This document shows positions 11,810-26,006 of a stretch of 64,000 nt of DNA, piece after piece (position 1 is the stretch's first letter; every line of letters starts with the position of its first letter). The stretch lies in assembly GCA_945643635.1 (NCBI GenBank), contig CALZFC010000058.1, positions 992,001-1,056,000 on the forward strand, read 5' to 3'. Under the pieces are notes generated by a model, which worked only from the letters and a program-made list of their open reading frames with translations, was not told the DNA's origin and did not search any database. The DNA comes from Allodiplogaster sudhausi (Eukaryota; Nematoda; Chromadorea; Rhabditida; Diplogasteridae). Position numbers and translations under genes: made by a program.

Positions 11810-13514
11810 AGCAGTTCGGGAGACACAAACAATACTTTATGGGATGTTCGCGATGAAAAAAAAACCTCTCTAAACTAATAGGATGCCGCAGACAACTTGT
11901 TACGTTGCTAATTAATGTGGATTATTTAGCCTGAGATGCAAACGCTGCTAAACTGAGTAAAAGCGAGATTGAGAGTGCTGAGCTTAATGCTCACTCATCT
12001 GCCATTCCACTGGAGCATGAGAGAGCAGGAAGTTAGAAAATAAGAAGCCACTGCCGTGCATCCTTATCTTCTTTGCTCTTTCACCGACGCTTGCACAGCC
12101 CCTGAGCTTTGCACCCATAACAAGGATGGAAGGGAGATAAGAATGCTCCTGGAAAACTCTCAAAGTTCAGTTTCCCGCTTTCTATTCTCTTATCAGTTGG
12201 ACGTGGCGATCATAATGGGGCAAGGAGTTTGTTCGTTTTCCTTTCTCACTCCCCCTAAACAAAAGTTAAAAGTGACCCTTTTACACGTCTGCACGTGATT
12301 ACTATTCAAAGCTTCTTTGTTCGCGAAATTTACATAATTATTGCCGTATTTTAACAATGCCATTCTTACAATCAGTTTAATTTAACATTTTCTAATTTTC
12401 TCTTGTTAGAATAGAATCATCAATGATTACGGTGGCATTATGACGCCCCCCCCCCTCTGCTCATTCAAGGAATCATGAATCATTTTAGAAATCGCGTTGT
12501 TTACCTGCGTCAGATTTAGTAGCGTGATCATTTTGTCGAATTACGACCGGTGCATGAACACGCGTGCCACTGAAGATGCGGTTTTTAATGAGTTTATGGG
12601 GAATGATAAATAACCTACCATTAGATCCTTACGATTATCATTCATGGAAATAGTCGAAGTCTGCTTTGAGGGAGAATTCCTGAGAAATTGATGCAGAAAG
12701 AGAGCATGAGCAAGAGAAGATAAGTTTAGCTCGTGCAGAGCGAGTAAGTAAACGGAAGCTGATGGTGAGAGACAAACTGTATCAACTCTAACGCTTCTTT
12801 GCACCCGTTGCATGTGTCTTTGTTATAGTTATTTTTGTAGAGCATAGATCTTAAACGCTATCGCATAGGGCAGAATAAATCGGGTAGACTTTTCCATTAT
12901 TCCTTGTCCTCATAATACTTTCGTTCGGCTACATCTCATTCTCTTCCCTTTTCATAATGCTTATAATTCAGAATTCTTTATAAATATGACTTTTTTGTTC
13001 AATTATCCAAAAATAATGGCTGATTCCATAATGTACATAGCGCTCACAAAACCAGTTTAAAGACTATAAACTTCTCGCAGTTCTCTCACAACATACTTAT
13101 GCTTTCGCTTTATGGAAACAAAACCTCTGCTAGCCTCTGTCGTGGAAAGATTGCCCGTGAAGAAATTACGCAACGCTACGTAATGACAGAAATTGATTTA
13201 ATCACTGGGAGGCTCAAAATGTTCCACTGAAAAAATAATGTGAACTTCAAACCTATTAAGTTTGTCCACAATAAAAAATTCGCAGATTATTTGATACTTC
13301 CCCAAGCAAAATTTTCATTTATATACATTCACATACATTTTAATTTGTAATAGTCAACAAGTGTTGTTGGTTCGCGAAGGTGAGGGTCCTTGATGAAGAG
13401 TTGATATATTCTTGGCTGCTTCTTTGCATAGGCTCTTGATCTTTCATTCTTTCTCTCTCTCTCTTTGCCTCTCTTTCTCTCTAATTCACCCTCTCTTTCT
13501 TTCTTTCTTTCTCT

Positions 13515-13546
<32 letters not shown>

Positions 13547-15442
13547 TCCTCTCTCTTGTCACTCTCCTACCTTTAATTCTGAAATGAAGCTTGAAAGTGC
13601 ATGTGTACATGGAAGGCTGGAGTGCTTGACGTAATGACGAGCCTGGGAAAAGGAAGAATCTGATGGTTGGCCCCGACTAAGTGGCCATATCCTAGCTTGC
13701 TCCCTTCAACGTCACCCCATCCGTGGGACCCTCGGGGGCCAGACCGCCAGACGCCAGAATCAGATTGACACACCTCGTCATAAGAGAACAATCTGACCAA
13801 GAACGGAAGATCTGAGAGATCACGAGATCACTCCTCGGCTCTGCGCGCCATACAAGTATGTATGAATGTATGCAAATAGGCGGGTAGTATGAAGTCGGTT
13901 AACCTCTCTTTTGTATTCCACTTTCGGAACTTTGAGCACAAGAGAAACATATGCATTCTACTGATTTCCAAAGTCCACTAGCTAAGATTCTTGAAATCCG
14001 AATGAGAATCTCGAGCCTTTCTTTCTACCTTGCACCGTATAACTGGGAGGGTCTCTCCTTTTCAATCGCTGCTGTCCTTCACAATCAGATTTCTTGAGAA
14101 GAAATTTTACGCTTTAGATTTTCTTTGCAAACTGGCAAAAACATCTCATTGTCCTACAAAAAACGTGACAATCACAGGCGCACAATCATGAAAATGTTCG
14201 GTCATGGTAGACATTGCCTGTGGCCACCGACACATCAAGAACACAGAGGACGAGTGAGGGAGAGAGAGAAAGATAGTGGAAGAAGCAAGAGGCTTGCCCT
14301 TTCTTCGAGATACATTGAAGGCCACTCACTCTCTCCTTTGTCATCTCTCCTCTTCTTTGCTTGCGTCATGAGATTGAAAAAGGAGGCGATTCAAATTGAA
14401 AGAGAAAGATATCTTTAACATTACTGAGGCTCTCCGTCCCCCTCCCTCACTCTTCTCTGGCACCGCTGGCAGGCACGGTCGCACTTCTTTCGTATCTCTC
14501 TCTCTCTCTCTCTCTTTCGCCAAAACATTGCCCGTTCCGAAACAGTTCCGCCAGTTCCGCTAACGCAAATTAGCCAGCAAGATCTTGAAAAAGCTGAGCA
14601 TTGGTCAGCTGATGTTCTTGCTGTTAGTGCTCTTTTTCATCTTTTAATCTCCTGGATGTCCCCTCCCCATTTGTAGCTGGTGTTCTTGTATTATCTTCCT
14701 CTTTTGAATAATCTCCCACTTTTGAAGTGACCAAGCTTGCTCCGCTTTCTTTCTTCCTGCTCTCTTTCTCTCCCTTTTACTCTCTCTCTCTCTCTATCTC
14801 CGTCTTCTTAATTGTCGTTGTGCGATAGAATGCTGGAATAGTGCATGTGTTCGTTCCTTTCTTGCTTGTCGTGCCGAGACCGTGCACTTTTGACCTCTTC
14901 CTCCACGTGTGCCAGGGGAACCAGGGCGCACCAGAGGGAGAGAGGGTCCAGTCCGGGTGACCAGGGCCGCATTTCTGTGTCTGCTGACCGGCACCTCTAC
15001 CGTATCCCTACAACACTTTTTTGTTGCCGCTTCCTCTCGCTCTCTCTGTTTCATTCGTTCTCATCTTATCGTTCCGGTTCGTGAGAAAGAAGCGGAGGGA
15101 TACATTCCTGCTCTTCTTCACACGAGAGGGAGGATTGTACCTAGAACGAAAGTGGGCGGGGCTTAGTTGGACGAGAGAGAGAGAGAGAGGGCGAGAGAAT
15201 GAGAGGAAAGAGAGAGAGCTAATCACACGTATATATGCATGTCCTCTGGAGCTGAGGGGCGTCATTGTCAGAGCATTCGAGGGTGCGCTGATACCGATGC
15301 CCTCTGTGGAGTCAGGAGGGGGCGTGGCTTGTTCCTTCTCTGATCTGAGTTGGCCGTGAGCATTCAGTGCTTGCTGCAGACAGCTCCCTTTTCCTCTCTC
15401 TCTCTCTCTCTCTCTTTCTCTGTATCTCTGCTCCTCTTCCAG
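11810..15442. other. Spacer upstream of the arylsulfatase gene
   Basis: No gene supported. Holds a short C-run at about 12446-12455, a CT microsatellite at 13449-13554, smaller CT/GA tracts at about 14490-14515, 15177-15195 and 15390-15425, and stop-rich AT-rich DNA. The last 60 bases form a long pyrimidine tract ending CTTCCAG directly before the sulfatase ATG. This looks like a 3' splice site, either cis from an untranslated exon or a trans-splice acceptor. Confidence 0.5.
13449..13554. repeat. CT/TTTC microsatellite
   Basis: CT runs with embedded TTTC units over about 105 bp. Confidence 0.85.
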
Positions 15443-17155
15443 ATGTGGCCAATCGCCCAGTCCTGGCTGCTTCTCTCTCTGCTGCATGCCTCCTCTGCCG
15501 CCGTCTCTCACCACCACTGCGCCGCTCCTCGGCCGCCCTCGCCCGATCACCCGAATGTCGTCGTTCTCATGGTCGACGATCTCGGTTCGAACATCTTACC
15601 GTATTCCTCTCTTATAGTCATTTTTCGTTTCATGATAAAATACAAAATCATATTTATATTGTTTTTTTTATTCGTGAATCTAGAAATGTGCACATGTCAA
15701 AAGTTATTGTTAGTACAAGCAAAAATTTTTCCATCAGATGACGTGCTTATGGCAAATGGACAAACCATGTATCCTTTCATCAATCAGTGCGAACTTTTAA
15801 AAAATCTCAGATATCCTTGACATATACATACCTTTTGTGTTCACTAATTGAAAAAGCATGCAACAATCTGTTTAATCCTTTAGTTGACGAACTTGCCAGA
15901 TGTCCATTTTTGCACCCTCTCCTTCTGATCCTCTGTGTTATTTGCATACAGTAATCCTGCCGATTAACCCTGATCCTCAGTATTCGGTTAGCTTTGAACA
16001 GTATTGCATATTGCGTGTTGTTCCAATTGTTTTCACGAATAACAAGTCCGCTTACTCTCCTATCGTGGTCTTGCATTAGTGCTATTTGTTTTTGTTGCAG
16101 CGCTTTTCTGGCAGCTAAACAAATTAGTGTTGATCTCGCAGGCCTTTGGTGTCTTGGCTCGCTTTGATTACTCAGATCTTTGTTTACCAGTATGTTTATG
16201 GATACAATATCTAAGTATTCAACCAAAACTACCCGATCCGAACTTTTGATTCTATGCATCTCATAGAGAGATCAGAAGCATAGAATGTAGAATCCATCAT
16301 TGGGAGTCTGCGAGCCAAAAATCGAAAATGAAGCTCGTAGATACCAGCTTTTCGCTATTTCGCAACTATTAAATCTTTCAGAAGCTCACCCTTTACTATT
16401 ATCATCTTGGCATGAAATGTATTTTCACAAAAAAGCCGCCCTCATGATCACACCCGCCGCTCCTTTTTTGCACTTCTCCTGAAGGTGATGGCATTTGGGG
16501 AGAGCGACGCCTCCCTTGTAAGCACACATTCCTTTTTCATACTTCTATCTCTCTCTAAAGTTCACATGAAACGGGTCATGCGACTGGAGAAGAGAAACTT
16601 GAAACCGCGCAATCGGGTATGCCGGGCCAGCGGATACAGAACATGCAAGGGCCATTAATGCATTCCATGCATCTCCGTCTCTGCACCCTTTTCTCTGTTT
16701 CTTCGTCTCTGTCTCTCTGGCTATCACTCTGCTTTTCTCAGTCACTCTGGCATTCTCTCTCTGCTCTCTTTCTTTCTCTCCCTCCCTCTTCCTGATCATA
16801 GTCCCGACACAGAGCAAAAATTACACCAGAGCAAAACGCTACTCTTCTACTACAGTATTTCCCAAATAACAAAAGTCATAAAATAGGATAAAATGATTAT
16901 GTGAAAGAGAGAAGAAAGTGAGAGATCTTCCTGATTTCTGACCATTAGGCCTACTTACTCATCCGCACCCTAGAATAACTTCCGTAACTTCCTCACACTT
17001 CGAGTGCCAGGAGGCGCTTGCTTTGTTTCCTCCTTTTCTTCTCTCATCATTTCATGCGGAGAAGAGGAATCTGGCCAACTTGAACTCTTTCTCTGGATTA
17101 ATGCGTCTGCTCGAAAAACATTCACTGCACTCTACTTTTGGATTATTTCGGATAC

Positions 17156-17197
<42 letters not shown>

Positions 17198-17852
17198 ATC
17201 TATCTACCCATCTATTTCTCCATCTCTCAATCGTCCTCTATCCCTATATCTCGCCATCTCTTCCTCTCCATCTCTCTCTAACTTCGAGATGTTTATTGTG
17301 TTAAAAGTAAAGTTGGCAGAGTATTCCTCCAGAAAGTGCAGGCAGACATCGGATTATAAAAACAATATGTCTACTGATGTCTGTATTTATCGTCACAAAT
17401 AGAGAGAGAGAGAGAGCGAGAGAGAGAGAGAGATTGTGAGAGTTAGTTTGGGAAGTAGAGAGATTACTAGGAGAACGCCGGTGGTAGAAAAAAAATTCCC
17501 TGCTTGCTAATTCTCTACTTGACCAGCTGACCAATCTCTTTCTTTGCCAACTTATTTGAACCCAGAGACTCTTCTTCCTAGCACTCGCGAGGCACCAGAA
17601 ATCTTGAGGATCAAAGAGTTTTGATGAACGTGCGATTAAACAGATTTGACTAAGAATTTGGGAAAAAGTCAGAAATGATTTGCAGATGTATGGAGAGAGA
17701 AAGTGAAAAATAGAGTCCAAAAGCTCCGAGAGGATACAGGAGTAAATGAATGAAATGTGATTACTGGTGTTCTATTTTGTGCTCATAAACAGAGCAGTGA
17801 GACATCGAAAGGTGCCAGAGGCCGGTAAATAGGGAGAAAGAGGTAGACATGA

Positions 17853-17883
<31 letters not shown>

Positions 17884-18831
17884 GAGAGTACGAATGCTTG
17901 TCTGGAACCGATGTTCTGTAAAGCTGCCGCACTCATGTCTCAGTATATCAACACTACTTGTGGGCATGTTATGTTCAGTCATGGGATCAGAGCGAGGGGA
18001 GGGCGAGTCATAGAGAGAGAGAGAGAGAGAGAGAGATAGAAAGAGAGAGGAAAGACAGACAGATAGACTTTACTTAATGACCATAGAATGAAGCCATGAG
18101 AGAACTCCTGAGGGCGCAAACATCTCAAAGATTAATCTGCCACGCCGTTCAATAATACCCGTCTGGCCACGGTCCACACAAGTCTGCCCTCTCCGGGTGT
18201 TCTTTGCAATTTCTTGCTGCTTTTCTGTTTTCTATTCCTTTTCTGCCTTCTGAAGAAAGAGCCCGGAAAGACACGTTCCCCGACGCTCGCTTTAAGTGCA
18301 AACATAGTTAGAACGCTTGCAGATATGCCTGGTGCATTCTCAGAAACCATTTTGAAGAGAGACCTGGGAGCTTCTACAGGACGATGACCTGACGTAGCCA
18401 ATTAAAAAGTTGGTATTTTCGCACCGGCAAGCCTGGTCACCTTCCCATCGCTGACCATTCATGAGAAAGTGAGTGAGGTCAGGAAGCCCACGCTATTTCT
18501 GCTTCACTTTCACCTCCTTTCCTTTTGATGCCTGAATACTACATATTTTGCCCGCAAGCTCGTTGATATTTGAGCCTCATCTGATAATTGATTTAAAAAA
18601 AACCATCTGATCGTCAGCTAAAGTTTCCTTTATGTGACAAATTGGGCTTGCGCATAGCTGTAAGTTGTATTAGCGATAAAGAAATGTTGAGGAAAACGAC
18701 GGAAATAAAAGGGCGATTACCGCGAAACCATCTGCAAAGTTCTCTGTTTAAACCGTCTCTGCACAGCGGATGTTGTGAAAAAAAAATATATTGTAGAGCA
18801 AGAGGGAGTTGGAAGAAAGAAAGAAAGAAAG

Positions 18832-18879
<48 letters not shown>

Positions 18880-19114
18880 AGAGCGAGCGCGTGCAACCGA
18901 GCCCATGGAGCATAAATCAGCGAATTGGCGAAGGTGAGGACACTCAGAATTGCTGAGAGGCTCAAGCCTGATTCTTATATCTTTTGGCTAATTCATAATC
19001 AGGTTTGCCTCTGTGCACATTGGTCGACCGAGAATATGAAATGGCTATTTGCGGAAACAAAGAAAGATTCAGAAACACAAAGAGAGAGATAACACAATAT
19101 CAAGAGAGATAGAG

Positions 19115-19145
<31 letters not shown>

Positions 19146-19416
19146 TACCTGGAATCAACCTTGTTTTTGCCCTAAGAACATCTCATCGTCATTCCTTCCC
19201 CGACCCGGGAAACGGTAGCCGCGTGAGTCTGCCAAGCAGGGCGAATGCTGTTTGAACTCTGAGTGTGAGAGACGAATGGCATCACTCTCTCTTGAGTTAG
19301 TCGAACATCACCACTTCCACTAGGTCAGCTTCTCTGAAGGGTCATCATTCATCATCTCTCTCTCCCTCTCTCTCTCTCTATCTCTCTTTCCATCTCTCTC
19401 TCCCTTTCTCTCTCCC

Positions 19417-19461
<45 letters not shown>

Positions 19462-19632
19462 AGTCTCTCGGCCCGTCAGCACATAACATCTAACGGTTGT
19501 TGGTGCTCTGCCTGCGGCGGATAAGCCGCCGAAAAGGGAGCGTGCACAATTAGCCTGCTCTTTCCGTATGAGGGTGGAGGACTTTTAGAGAGCAAAAAAG
19601 AGAGAGACTGAGAAAAATAAAGAGAAAGAGCG

Positions 19633-19679
<47 letters not shown>

Positions 19680-22600
19680 AGAACGGATGGAGCCCAGGGA
19701 TAAAGTTGACGTGTGTACACCCACCCTCTCAGCCTGAGTGTAAAAAAGTGTGCGTGAGACACCAGAGGAAAGGAACGGCGAAAAAGGAGAGGGTTCAGAG
19801 TGAAAGAGAGAGAGAAGTTGATGCGTTCTGCATAGACAATGAAGTGCCTTGGGCATTAAAGAACACTATCAACGAAAAAAGGAAGTAGACATAAATATGT
19901 GCATATGCTGGAATATGTTTGTCTGTATTCATACACGAGTACATCTTCTATGTTTGTACATGGATCTATATGTACATACATAGATTCCCGTGAGGACTAC
20001 GGTATGTCGTCTCTGGAAGAGAACTTGATCACACATCACAGGATGTCGTCATTAGAGAGAGACAGAGAGAGAGAGAGACAGAGAGAGAGATAGGGAGGGA
20101 GAGAGAGAGAGTGGGAGAGAGGAAGAGGGAGAGAGAGAGTGAGCGAGAGCGAGAGGGAGAGAGATTCGCCCTTCCTGGACCTTCCTTTCTCTCTTTCTCT
20201 GCCTCTCCCAGTCTCTTCCTACTAATTCCCACGCCCTTTTGATTGTTACAGTTGAGGAGTCCTTCCATGCGGAAGAGTCAAACATTTCATAAAAGGTCAA
20301 AACGAGGAGAAAGCGAGAAGAAAATAGCACGTGCTGCATTGTGCGGGGTGCGAATGACGTCATGTTGGCACATTACTCCCGAATATGGTGAATACAAGAG
20401 ACGGATCAAGCGAGATGATAATCCTTCCTTCCTTGACAATAATAATCCCTTTGAAAGCAATATACGGAACTTCTTTGCTGTACCTTTGTTCTGAATATCG
20501 CATTTCTTTTTTCGGATCCGAGAGTTCAAAAACATTATGATAAAGGAGGAAGTTATGCAGTTTATTCTCCCACTCTTTGACTCTACTCAACCTCTTTTTA
20601 GCTCTTCTACTGGCTGCAGCTTCATTCCTTGACAGAGATGAAAAAATGAATTCTATTGTTAAGCCCCTAGAAAACAGTAATAAACTACGAAAAAGACGCT
20701 TGCAAGACCAAGGTGTAAATGATGGCGTCAAAAGGCCAAAGAAAGGGAACAATCACTCAGTCGACATGGAAAAGCTTCAATTTTAAGCCTTTCGCTTTAA
20801 TCAAAATAAAAGGTGACGCATGGACTTTTAATGTTTTTTTGTTCCCTTCTTATCATCCTTGTACAGCGAATATCTATTGTTAAATTAACTTTAATTTTTT
20901 ATCAATGAGTTATTTAAAAAAGAATGCAAAAGTTGTCATTCCAGGATACGGCGACCTCCACTCGTACGGCCATCCCACGCAGGAGTTGACAGCCATTGAC
21001 CAGATGATTCTCGAGGGCACCAAGTTCACGAATGCCTACTCGGCTGACTCGATGTGCAGTCCGAGCAGAGCCGGCTTCATCACTGGTTTCTTGCCTTTCT
21101 TTTTACGCAGTTAAAAAGTTGTAATAGGAAGTATTTATGTATATGTGTACATAAGCACATGTATGCACATAAATAGCAAATGCTTGCCTGGCTACATTCT
21201 GACCGCGTCAAACTGTTCAGTTCTCTCTTTGTATTCACGCGAGGTTATTGTTAGAATGTCTGCTTATCTCCCTCATAAGCTGGACGTTGTTAATAATAGA
21301 ATCTGAAGAGATCGTCAGCATAGACAAGATTTGTAGGCAGATCATTCCTTTACCTAGTTATTACAATATTTCTCTTTCACACTGTTTGTTTGGTTATTGC
21401 TGACTTCCTCGTGCATATTTCTGGAAATTGTGAAGATGCAATGAGACCATTTAGTTTAGGAATTGTGACTGACCATGAGAAAGAGAGAAAGTAAATGGAA
21501 AGTAAATTAGAGAGTGAGAGAGAGAATGAGAAAGATAGACAGGGATAGAGAGAGAGAGAAAGATAGACAGGGATAGAGAGAGAGAGAAAGATAGACAGGG
21601 ATAGAGAGAGAGAGAGAGAAAGATAGACAGGGATAGAGAGAGAGAGCGCGAAAGAGAAAGTTAACAAAAGATGCTCCAGGTCGCCTGCCCATCCGACTCG
21701 GCGTCACTGGCGGTGCGCGCGTCTTCATCCCTCAAGATATCGGAGGACTTCCCGAATCAGAGACCACAATGGCAGAGATGCTCCGGGACAGGGGTTAGCC
21801 CCTCTCGCTCTCTCTCTCTCTCTCTCACACACTCAATTATTCTCTCTCACTCACCCCTCTAGCTCTTTTACTCACCCTCTCACTCTCTTATTCTCTCGCT
21901 CTCTTACTCTCTTATGTACGTGCCTGTTTCGCTGAGCAAATCAAGCTTCCTCGTCTAGCTCTTTCTTCCTGTTCCACGTCACACTATGCACATCTCTTTC
22001 AGTCTCCGAATTCGAAATAAGATGAGATAAGCACGCGTTTGATATTGCAATGAACTGTTTTTTTTCTAATAAATAATTCAGATAAGAGAGGAACAAATAT
22101 TAGCTTATATATTTATGTGAGGGATTTTAAATGATGACATGAACTTAAAATGTAAAAATGCAGGGTACGTGACGGGAATGATCGGAAAGTGGCACTTGGG
22201 CATCAACAAGGTCAACTCTTCCGACGGCACTTATCTGCCATCTCGAAGGGGATTCGACTACGTCGGCATCAATCTACCATTCACCAATGTCTGGGAATGC
22301 GACACTTCCGGGGTTCGCGCACTTCTTTTATTAGCCAAACAAACCATTTCATCCAAGTCATTTTTGAAATGAATAGGAACCATGCAAAAGGTTGTAGGTC
22401 CAAGTGACAAGACTAACAATTTTTTTTACTTTTTAGTTACCTTTTCCTCGCTGTCACTCTCCTCACATTTCTTTGTCTTTGCATTGTTCCACGACATTCC
22501 GAAATAAGCCGCCTGTGTGCACACTTTCATGTCAGCGAACGAGAGTATAAAACTACAAAGTGTTAGATTCGAGTAAAGCTGGAAGGCAGTGAGAGGGAAA

Positions 22601-25600
22601 GAGAGAAAAATGCTTCCACATAGCAGATTTTTTTTTAAATCTACACTGTGCTCACATCGTTCCATCGCTAGCGGTAGCTTCTCTGAAATCTTTGCCGGGC
22701 CAACCAATGAGCGATGTCGTATAGTAGTGTTCTCTGTACCACAAAGCAGCAAAAGCCACTCACAAAGGTCGGCATGACTTTTGACATTCCGAGAAGAAAG
22801 CTTCCGCGCGACTTCTTAGATCTCTTCTTTGACTTTCCCCCGCATTCCTCGGCCAAGGTGTGGTCTCTAAAGGTCAGGCCTGCGTACTACTTCAATCTCA
22901 TCAATGTGTTTTTTGTTCTATGCACGAAATATCAAGTCTACTAGAGAATGTCTGCAAACTTTTTGTTCCTGTTTAAATTCCTTTGGAAATGCATGAAGTA
23001 TGTATAATGATTTCGAAATTACAAGGAAAAAAGACGGACATCCTTCCAGGGGTATGTTTATTAAAGGAACTATCCATGGAGTTTGAAAGCCGCTTGTGCA
23101 GAACTAACGTTTGAATTCGCGCAAGATATTGTAAAAAGTTTTGGCGGTATGCTAGCACAGTATCCATCACTACAAACTAGACTTTGTGAGCCTTTTTCTC
23201 TCTGCCTCTCTTCTCTTCCCTCGAATCTCAAGCGTGGCTTGCCGCTTCGCACCTAGTTTTCACCTTCCTGGTAGAATGAGGGAGTGCATGCGGACAAAAT
23301 ATGACGTCACTCCCTAAATTCTACAGTACGGCGTGGGGAAAATGTGGTTTTTCAGTAACATTGTAATCTCCATGGACAGCTCCTTTAAATCGTCGATTTG
23401 TGAAGGGTTACTGTAGTGGCATTATCAGCGTAGCTTTTCCGTGAATCGGCGTGACGAAGCTCGCCTAATCTATGGAGCCTTATTCCTTCTCCTTTTTGTC
23501 GCGGACACATGCAAACAAGTCACGAGATTCCGCGAAGAAAGAAGCGTTCGTTGAGTAAGTAAGGAAACGAATGTCCTCTTCCTTCTTCTTACGCAATGGC
23601 GCCAAACCTTCAAATCTTTACAAATCTATTGTAATTCTATCTCACTAATCTTCTATTCCATATTTACAAAAAAGGTTCACTCTTCTTTGTTTCGTTTATT
23701 TGTATTCTCATGTTACTATGGGCTCGATTAACTGAGTGAAGGATCAACGATCACATCGAGCGTAACATAGCAAGAATACAAAAAGCCTTAAACCTTTGGC
23801 AGCTGAATTACATACTATGCTTTGCCGTTTAGAGCACTTTATATGTACATACATTTTGGAAAAAGTAACCCCTCTTAGAAGTCATATAAACTTCATATAG
23901 CAATCGACAAATTAATTAAATACAAAAAACTCCACACAAATACATGGTATGTTATATATAAGAAACAGGAATAAATTGTAGAATTTCTACGACGCCGGAC
24001 CGAACAACACGGTGTGCTTCTTGTATGACGGCGATGAGATTGTTCAGCAGCCAATGACATTCGACCACATGGCCCAGAAACTAGTGGACGACTGGAAGAA
24101 CTTTCTCAATCTGCGCATGCAGAAGGTTACTCTTCTACCACACCTTCAGCAATGCAACAGCAACGTTCTAAGGAACAGTTCCTTTTAGTTTTTAACTTCA
24201 CCGCAAAAAGAAATTTTTTGGCATATGTATTTCTGTGTAGACATATGTAGATACATACATCCATATGTATCTACATATGTCTACACAGAAATTTGAATAC
24301 ATGTAACTTCATTTAAAAAAATTGTCATTGACGACTTTTGAGTGGGTTTAGTTTTGTTCAGGACCAGAAGGAGAAGCCTTTCTTCTTCTACTTCTCATTC
24401 CCTCACGTTCATTCTGCGCAGTTCGCATCGCAACCCTTCCTCGGCTCATCCGTGCGAGGTTCTTCTTATTTCCCTCTCATTTTCATTTCAATTTTACTAA
24501 TTCATTCTTTTGAAACGTTAGCATGTATGTAAGGTCTTGCGAAGAGTATTGTTTAAATTAAGAAATATCATATTCTGATGGCAATAAAAACAGGTTTATA
24601 CGGCGACAACATCAACGAGATGTCATGGGCGGTGGGAGAGGTGCTGGAGTCTCTGCGGGCTGCGCGGATCGACAAGAACACTCTGGTCATTCTCATGAGT
24701 GATCACGGACCTCACGCTGAACTCTGTCTCAATGGAGGCTCGACCGCCGGACTCCGCGGTCAGTCAAATCAGAACCGTTAACTCTTTTCTATTATTTATT
24801 AATTTTGCATGTTTTGTAACTTGAAAATTTCGCCCTAATTCTCAAAGTGCGTAATTGTGCAGAGGCCTTCTCTAATGCAAAAACACATTGAATCTCTTCG
24901 AACGCTCACTACGATAGGAAGTCTGCTTCCAAATTTCGCTCAAATTCGAAAAGTGTATGATTTAAAGCCCTATATTTTGATATATAATAGATTCCTTTTA
25001 GGTGGAAAGTCGAACAGCTTTGAAGGCGGCTTCCGTATTCCTTTCGTCGCGTGGCAACCTGAGTCGGTGGGTGTCTTCACAATATTCGACCGGTGTAAAT
25101 ATTCATCACCAATTCAATGGCTAAGATAGCAAGACATTTTGAATGCCGTTCAATTTTAAAATAAACTAGAATGCTTATTAAAACTTAAAAAAAAGTTAAG
25201 GTGCCGGCAGGCCGAGTCTCCCACGAAGTCATCTCCAGCATGGACGTCTACCGAACTCTGCTAGAGATTAATCCATGCCAAGAGGACATCGAACCGGTTC
25301 GGATTCTTAGATTTAGACTTGCTAGGTTGCAAATCTAGCAGAATACATTCTCATGTTTCTCACCATCAGAGCAAATTAAATTTTGGAATAAATATCGCAA
25401 TGATTCTACTATTCTCGAACATTCTGAGAGAAATAAAAACATTTTAATTGATTTTTTGGCTGGTGAGAAGAAAGTACATATCAACAAACTTGCAAGGTTT
25501 ACAAGCGTTATTCTGCAAAGTTTCTCGGAGTAAATGAATGTTTACTCTTTCAGAGCAAACCACAACTTCTTCCACTTGACGGCACTGACATCTGGGGCGA

Positions 25601-25950
25601 GTTGCATGGCAAAACACGCAAGGTGAAGGATTCTGACACATTGACCGCGCTCACGGAATATCTGTGCTATTTCTCTTCTGTTAAGCCCGTGATTTCTTGG
25701 CTCATTTGCTCTTTTTGATAGGTTGGCGAGCTCGCGACACAGCGTCCCATCTTCTACTACTGCAACACTCATCTCATGGCTGTTCGCTTCGGCCGTTACA
25801 AGGTTTATCTCTAATCTCTTGACAGATCAGACCAATCACAACTCGCGTCTCTTTATTACTTGTAAAATCTCCTATTATAGCGCTCTTGACTGGAGAATAT
25901 TGGAGTTGACCGGTCAAGGTCTACTTTGTCCATATCCATAAGGAATATAT

Positions 25951-26006
<56 letters not shown>

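Larger units (their letters stand above)
15585..20944 (+). other. First intron of the arylsulfatase gene (5.36 kb)
   Basis: Much longer than any other intron in the window. It contains many alternating CT and GA tracts (17163-17213 CT, 17399-17433 GA, 17855-17890 GA, 18010-18055 GA, 18815-18886 GA, 19090-19145 GA, 19357-19460 CT, 19638-19677 GA, 20056-20165 GA). A 150-codon open frame on the - strand at 15807-16259 has no recognisable motif. No nested gene is supported. Confidence 0.6.

Noticed and set aside
15807..16259. 150-codon open frame on the - strand in sulfatase intron 1
   Set aside because: No recognisable motif, no splice or codon-use support, and the opposite strand is similarly open. 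Kept only as a remark.
22714..22944. Exon-like frame within sulfatase intron 4
   Set aside because: The flanking exons already join to a complete sulfatase, and this frame has no fitting splice sites.
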